A stretch of DNA of 64,000 bases from Planctomycetota bacterium (GTDB lineage Bacteria > Planctomycetota > Planctomycetia > Gemmatales > Gemmataceae): assembly GCA_021413735.1 (NCBI GenBank), contig JAIOPV010000195.1:1-64000 (forward strand). Direction: 5' to 3'. Positions 59,983 through 64,000 of the stretch are shown here, piece by piece. The position numbers were made by a program, and so were the translations under genes. The notes beneath the pieces are model-generated. The model saw only the letters and a list, made by a program, of their open reading frames with translations, searched no databases and had not been told where the DNA came from. Position 1 is the first letter of the stretch; each line of letters begins with the position of its first letter.

Positions 59983-60142
59983 GGGCAACGCTCCGCATTC
60001 CTGCTTCGTGTTCGCACAATGCTCAGTGTACCCCAGATTCGGTTGCCGGGATACCCTCGTGTGCGGTTGACTCGTTGCATACATCGACGGGCGAGCGAAC
60101 TGTTGCTAACCGAATGTCTGAAGGAAATAAGCAGGAACCGTC

Positions 60143-61024
60143 ATGCCGAACGCCGTCCGCAAGTTACTCGAACTGATCCGATTCAGTCACACGATCTTCG
60201 CGTTGCCGTTCGCGTTGCTTGCCGCGGCGCTCGCATGGGCCGACGAACCGTTCCGCTGGCCCGACCTGCTCGGCATCCTCCTGTGCATGGTCTTCGCTCG
60301 CAGTGCCGCAATGGCCTTCAATCGTCTCGTGGATCGCCACATCGACGCACGCAATCCTCGCACTGCGGGTCGTCACCTGCCTGTCGGCAGTCTGAGCGTT
60401 GCCGCCGTGTGGATCTTCACGATTGTTTGTTGCGTCGGTTTCGTCGCATGCACGCTGATCTTTTACGAACGCGACCCATCGAACCCGTGGCCGTTGTATC
60501 TGTGCAGTCCGGTGCTGCTGTTACTGCTCGGATACTCGCTCGCGAAGCGATTCACGAGTCTGGCTCACTTCTGGCTCGGGGCGGCGTTAATGCTCGCGCC
60601 GGTGGCTGCATGGATCGCAGTGAAGGGACTCGCAGACATGACCGTGCCCGTGATCCTCGGTGCTGCGGTCGCATTCTGGGTCGCCGGTTTCGACATCCTT
60701 TATGCGTGCCAGGATGCGGATTTCGACCGCGAACAGGCGTTGCACAGCGTTCCCGCGCGGTTCGGTGTGCCGACGAGTCTGCGGATTGCCGCGCTGTGTC
60801 ATGCGGTGATGTTCGGCTTGCTGGTCTGGTTGGGCTTCGCGTCGCCGCATCTGGGATATGTGTTCGCGGGCGGTCTCGTCGTGGCTGGCGTGTTGCTGGT
60901 CTACGAACATCGCCTCGTGCGACCCGACGACCTGACGCGAGTGAATCGCGCCTTCTTTCACGTCAACGGCGTGATTAGCGTCGGGCTGTTGGTGCTGGTG
61001 TTGATTCAGTTAGCCGTGAAATGA
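60143..61024 (+). CDS. UbiA-family prenyltransferase, probably MqnP of the futalosine pathway
   Basis: 293 aa, about eight membrane segments. First Asp-rich motif AFNRLVDRHIDARNPRTAGR (NxxxDxxxD) and second FDILYACQDADFDREQ (DxxYxxxDxxxD). This pattern, and the length, fit the 4-hydroxybenzoate-type prenyltransferases used as MqnP in organisms that make menaquinone through futalosine. It attaches a polyprenyl chain to the 1,4-dihydroxy-6-naphthoate ring at the membrane. It would act after MqnD at 24369. Assignment to MqnP rather than UbiA rests on that pathway context. Confidence 0.88.
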   Translation: MPNAVRKLLELIRFSHTIFALPFALLAAALAWADEPFRWPDLLGILLCMVFARSAAMAFNRLVDRHIDARNPRTAGRHLPVGSLSVAAVWIFTIVCCVGFVACTLIFYERDPSNPWPLYLCSPVLLLLLGYSLAKRFTSLAHFWLGAALMLAPVAAWIAVKGLADMTVPVILGAAVAFWVAGFDILYACQDADFDREQALHSVPARFGVPTSLRIAALCHAVMFGLLVWLGFASPHLGYVFAGGLVVAGVLLVYEHRLVRPDDLTRVNRAFFHVNGVISVGLLVLVLIQLAVK

Positions 61025-61103
61025 GATGAGCCGAAGAAGAATGACCCACGGGTTTCCGGAGTCAACGCTTCACGAGAGTCAAGCGTGCTGTGTGCTGCAA
61101 TTT

Positions 61104-61216
61104 GATTCCGGCCCACTTCCCCACCCCACCTCCGGAAACAACGGTTTCAGACCCGGAACCAACCGTTTCCGCGCCGGAACCGCGTCATCTGTCCGGGAGA
61201 AACCATATCAGAATGT
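61104..61216 (+). repeat. Copy 2 of a dispersed CCGGAACCA-rich repeat
   Basis: TTCCGG, then CACTTCCCCACCCCACCTCC, GGAAACAACGGTTTCAGACC and CGGAACCAACCGTTTCC correspond base for base, with few changes, to 10333-10400. The other copy is about 51 kb away and in the same orientation. Units are CCGGAAC(C/A) spaced by GTTTC(A/C)G. Confidence 0.65.
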
Positions 61217-61497
61217 ATGTAAAGCTATTTTGGGGAATCGGTTGCGATCAATTCTGCTGACGCGAGAATCAAATCCACGTCCGGAACCATCTCGATCGTC
61301 CGGAAGAAACTCTATCAGAACGACGCTATCCGCCACATCACACCCTCCGGCACAGTTCTGCCACCCACTGGACGGCTGATTGTTAGTCAGATCAGAGTAG
61401 CGCCAGGCGAACTGATAGCGAGGCGTGCCGTTCGCCGAATTCTTGGGGAGTCAGCCTCTTGTGTCATCACAGCATGGAGGGTATTTTGCGTGTCAGA

Positions 61498-61544
61498 TTG
61501 ACCGGGCGGTCAAGTCGTGGCGTGTTAGCATGACCGACAGGTCA
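61498..61544. promoter_or_regulatory. Pair of TGACC-N4-GGTCA operator-like palindromes
   Basis: TTGACC-GGGC-GGTCAA (61498-61513) and TGACC-GACA-GGTCA (61531-61544) share the arm TGACC/GGTCA with a 4-base spacer. The two are 32 bases apart, about three helical turns. This is the form of TetR-family operators. The downstream gene begins at 61608 with no regulator gene nearby. Confidence 0.5.
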
Positions 61545-61607
61545 GACTGAACACTCGCCGGATATTAAGCTGATCCTGATATGAGTTCGGCGAGAGAGAG
61601 GGCGCGG

Positions 61608-62036
61608 ATGGGGTGCGACATTCACGCCGCGATCGAGTACCGCCACCCCAACGGCTTCTATGCCTCGTTCACCGACGGCGGGCTGCTGGTGTACCGGGAC
61701 TACGAGTTGTTCGGGGCGCTCGCCGGAGTCCGCGGCGACCCGGACAAGCCGCCGCTGGTCGAGCCGCGGGGGCTGCCGCCGGAGTTCGGCACCGAGGTCA
61801 GTAGCCTGTACTTCGAGCGCGAGTTGGTCGAGGGGACGTGGCGGGTGACGCCGTGCCCGGACTGGCACTCGGCGAGTTGGCTGACAGCCACCGAGGTTCG
61901 CGCCGCATTGGCCCACTACGGCCGACGGCTGGAGGAATGCGGGCCGGAGTTCCGCGCGGCCGTGGCGGCTATGGACGAGTTGGACCGGTGCATCGGGCAG
62001 GGCGCGAGCCGCCTGGTGTTCTGGTTCGACAACTGA
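61608..62036 (+). CDS. GCDIH-type protein of unknown function
   Basis: 142 aa. Opens with MGCDIHAAIEYRHPNGFYAS, then YRDYELFGALAGVRG and an acidic middle. The GCDIH start followed by a YR-rich segment marks a family common on phages and mobile elements, usually uncharacterised. The GC-rich codon usage differs little from neighbours. I chose the ATG at 61608 because the family begins there; an in-frame ATG at 61581 would add nine residues. It follows the paired operators. Confidence 0.65.
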   Translation: MGCDIHAAIEYRHPNGFYASFTDGGLLVYRDYELFGALAGVRGDPDKPPLVEPRGLPPEFGTEVSSLYFERELVEGTWRVTPCPDWHSASWLTATEVRAALAHYGRRLEECGPEFRAAVAAMDELDRCIGQGASRLVFWFDN

Positions 62037-62160
62037 GTCATTTGGTCGGGGCAGCCAGACGCCGAACCGAGTGCTGCAGCAGACACCGGCCACGTGTAGG
62101 TTTCCTGGGACGCGTGTCTCACTCGGCGGCCGGTGCTGCAGAGCGAGGTCATTCGTCTTT

Positions 62161-63747
62161 CTACTTCTTCATCAGGAGGAAGCCGATTCCGCCGAGGGCC
62201 AGCAGCAGCGCCACGACGAGGACCACAACGATGATCGTCATCGACTTCGATCGCGGTGCCGGCTCCAGATCATCGTCGTAATTCTCGACAGGAGCAGGAC
62301 GCGGTTTGCGCCGAGGCTTCCGCGGACCTGACCCGTCACCGTTCGCGTCGGGCGTGGTGTCGATTTCCGACTCGTCGGGGCTCGATTTACCGCGGTTCCG
62401 GTCCGTTGGCGTGTTCGACACTCGGCCCGTCTCAGCTGAGCCTTTGACGTCCTCTGGTGGCAGCCGCAAATCCGAATTGCTTCCGCCTTTCTTTCGAGGT
62501 GGGGCAGGCGGATTTGTCTTCTGTGGAAACGTCGGCGCGAACACATGCGATGCGGGGCCACCTGAACCGCCGCCACCACCCGCGCTGGGGACCGGGGCAT
62601 TCGGACGTGCCGCGATCGCTGCCGAGAGCGGGTTGGGGATCGCCGCGCGACCAATCGCCACACGCCCCGACCGTTCCGGAATCCACGCGGGATCAGCCGG
62701 CGGCGGCACTTCGTCGGCAATGAACGGAGTCAACGCCTCGAAGACTTCGGTTGGCGTCGAGAAGCGTTCCTCGGGCTTCTTCCGCAGCATCTTGTGAACG
62801 ACGCCTGCGAGTTTCAGCGGCACCTCAGGCCGAAGTTTGTTGATCGGCGTCGGGTTCTTGACCTGTTGCCAGATCATCTTTTCCCCTGCCGGGCAGTCGG
62901 GGAACAGCGTTTGACCCGTGAGCATGAAATACAGCGTCGCACCCAGCGAATAGATGTCGGCGCGAATGTCCACCTTCGAGCTATCGACCGCCTGCTCAGG
63001 GGCGATGTAGTCCTCGGTGCCGAGGATGCTCCTGTCCACGGCCTGCCGGGTCAGCTCGCCGGTTTCGTCGGCCTCGGACCGCACAAGCCCGAAGTCGAGG
63101 ATCTTCACGACGCCGCCACGATCCAGAAGCATGTTCGCTGGCCGGATGTCGCGGTGGACGAACTTCAGTTCGTGAGCGTGCTGGAGGCCAAACGCAACTT
63201 GCCGGGCGTAGTGAACCGCCGTGGAAACCTCAAGCGGTCCATGCTGGGAAACGATCGCCTGGAGACTCGCTCCATCGACGTATTCCATCACGAGGTAGAG
63301 AAGTTTGCCGTCCTGACAGAGATCGAAGACGTGGACGATGTTCGGGTGGTCGAGCGTGCCGGCGGCGCGTGCTTCGCGGTAGAACCGCTCCTTCGCGATT
63401 GGGTCGTTTTCGTAAGCTTGCGGCGACAACGCCTTGAGCGCGACCAACCGGTTCATGTTGACGTGATGGGCGAGATAAACTTGCCCAACGCCGTCGCTGC
63501 CGAGTTGGTCGAGGATGAGATAGCTGCCAAGCTGGAAGCCTTTGTACTTCCCGATGGCGAACTTCTCACCGTGAAATCGCGTGATGAGACCGGCTTCGAT
63601 GAGCCGTTCGATCATCTCGTTCGGCGTCCGTGGCGGTTGGCCTAGCTCCGCCAGTTCATCGAAGAGACCCTGTAATTTTTCCGCTGGTACGACGCCGCTA
63701 CGACTCACGCGGTCGAGCAGTTCGGGAATGGTGGTAGGTGGCGGCAT
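62161..63747 (-). CDS. Membrane-anchored Ser/Thr protein kinase with a repeat-bearing linker
   Basis: 528 aa. The N-terminus (1-70) is helical, followed by a kinase domain at about 73-350: LGSDGVGQVYLA, Lys105 (LVALKAL), HRDIRPAN at 198-205 (Asp200, Asn205) and DFG 218-220. The catalytic-loop Lys is replaced by Arg202. Then a Pro/Ser/Gly-rich linker (about 370-500) and a C-terminal membrane segment (MTIIVVVLVVALLLALGGIG). The linker includes NPPAPPRKKGGSNSD, a translation of the palindromic-repeat type also found at 22434. The kinase is cytoplasmic, tethered by its tail. Confidence 0.92.
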   Translation of the reverse strand: MPPPTTIPELLDRVSRSGVVPAEKLQGLFDELAELGQPPRTPNEMIERLIEAGLITRFHGEKFAIGKYKGFQLGSYLILDQLGSDGVGQVYLAHHVNMNRLVALKALSPQAYENDPIAKERFYREARAAGTLDHPNIVHVFDLCQDGKLLYLVMEYVDGASLQAIVSQHGPLEVSTAVHYARQVAFGLQHAHELKFVHRDIRPANMLLDRGGVVKILDFGLVRSEADETGELTRQAVDRSILGTEDYIAPEQAVDSSKVDIRADIYSLGATLYFMLTGQTLFPDCPAGEKMIWQQVKNPTPINKLRPEVPLKLAGVVHKMLRKKPEERFSTPTEVFEALTPFIADEVPPPADPAWIPERSGRVAIGRAAIPNPLSAAIAARPNAPVPSAGGGGGSGGPASHVFAPTFPQKTNPPAPPRKKGGSNSDLRLPPEDVKGSAETGRVSNTPTDRNRGKSSPDESEIDTTPDANGDGSGPRKPRRKPRPAPVENYDDDLEPAPRSKSMTIIVVVLVVALLLALGGIGFLLMKK

Positions 63748-64000
63748 TGTCCCGCGGGGCAAACGGATAGGGGCAAATTCGACACGACCGCACCAGTATA
63801 GGACACGCTGACCCCGAGGTCATGCGAATAATCGCTGGAGCCGATTTGGGGGTCATTGGAAGAGTCGGAAGGCTGGAAATCCCTGGATGTTCTGGCTCAC
63901 GGCGAATGCGGCAATTCCGCGAGGAGCGGCGGTTTCCCCATTTTCGCACGAAGAACATTGACACCCGTCAGCACCCCACGGCGAGTGAGAAGCCAGCGTT
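63748..64000. other. Terminal stretch with no supported gene
   Basis: The upstream region of the kinase gene runs to the window edge. I see no complete gene, no repeat longer than a few bases and no RNA motif. The last 100 bases are GC-rich and may belong to a gene beyond the window. Confidence 0.4.

Larger units (their letters stand above)
61025..61607. other. 580-base gap with a dispersed repeat and paired operators
   Basis: No convincing gene. 61104-61216 holds copy 2 of the CCGGAACCA-rich repeat that also occurs at 10331-10420. 61281-61320 adds further CCGGAACCA and GTCCGGAAGAAA units. Two TGACC-N4-GGTCA palindromes follow at 61499-61544. Confidence 0.6.

Overview
The window looks like a chromosomal segment from a planctomycete of the Gemmataceae (Gemmata-like). 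The evidence is the protein families: a DUF1559 pilin-like protein with a small companion lipoprotein, a DUF1553/DUF1549 cytochrome-c protein (PSD1) paired with a DUF1501 protein, a TIGR03000 protein, a DUF6655 lipoprotein, many WD40/NHL propellers, bacterial Ser/Thr kinases, and the MTEAEWL paralogue family of Gemmata. Base composition is GC-rich, and many intergenic gaps hold long perfect palindromes.

Layout. 1-2803 is a mobile region: the right end of an IS3-type element, three overlapping small genes, a tyrosine recombinase, and a tRNA-Leu(UAG) whose 5' acceptor strand no longer pairs. 2806-8946 is a second putative island holding a plasmid-stabilization-like protein, a CheB-CheR-PAS-histidine kinase, a LuxR-type response regulator and a single-domain receiver. 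It ends in a second, T-arm-deleted tRNA-Leu fragment at 8947-8975.

8978-17893 carries a lipoprotein, a Gemmata paralogue, a spinster-like MFS transporter, ribosomal protein bS18, a TMTC-like membrane protein and an unknown membrane protein. 18034-31150 runs through a cytochrome c-WD40 fusion, a K+ channel, a CehA/McbA-type hydrolase interrupted in frame by a palindromic repeat, an aminoacyl-tRNA-protein transferase, MqnD, an amino-acid ABC transporter whose binding protein and permease are fused, HrpB and an orphan ImpE/TagJ. 31216-37511 (+ strand) has an oxidoreductase, a small phosphatase, two tandem LpxL-like acyltransferases, an esterase with a detached SMP-30-like piece, and a NIPSNAP protein. 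37586-43241 (- strand) is a probable operon of WD40, BtuF-like, NHL and alcohol-dehydrogenase-like genes plus an FGGY kinase. 43425-49054 (- strand) is PSD1, a small membrane protein and DUF1501, plus DUF1559 and its lipoprotein. 49636-63747 mixes a TIGR03000 protein, a TPR protein, two Ser/Thr kinases, RsmE, DUF6655, malate dehydrogenase, DUF2237, a zinc metallopeptidase, a WD40 protein, a UbiA prenyltransferase (probably MqnP) and a GCDIH-type protein.

How they work together. MqnD and the UbiA-type enzyme point to menaquinone synthesis by the futalosine route. The kinase and response regulator in the island form a cognate phosphorelay. The region's most unusual features are the nested tRNA-Leu-associated integrations, palindromic repeats that have entered coding sequence in frame, two distant copies of a CCGGAACCA-rich intergenic repeat, and an orphan pair of TGACC-N4-GGTCA operators. 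I saw no CRISPR array, rRNA or complete prophage.
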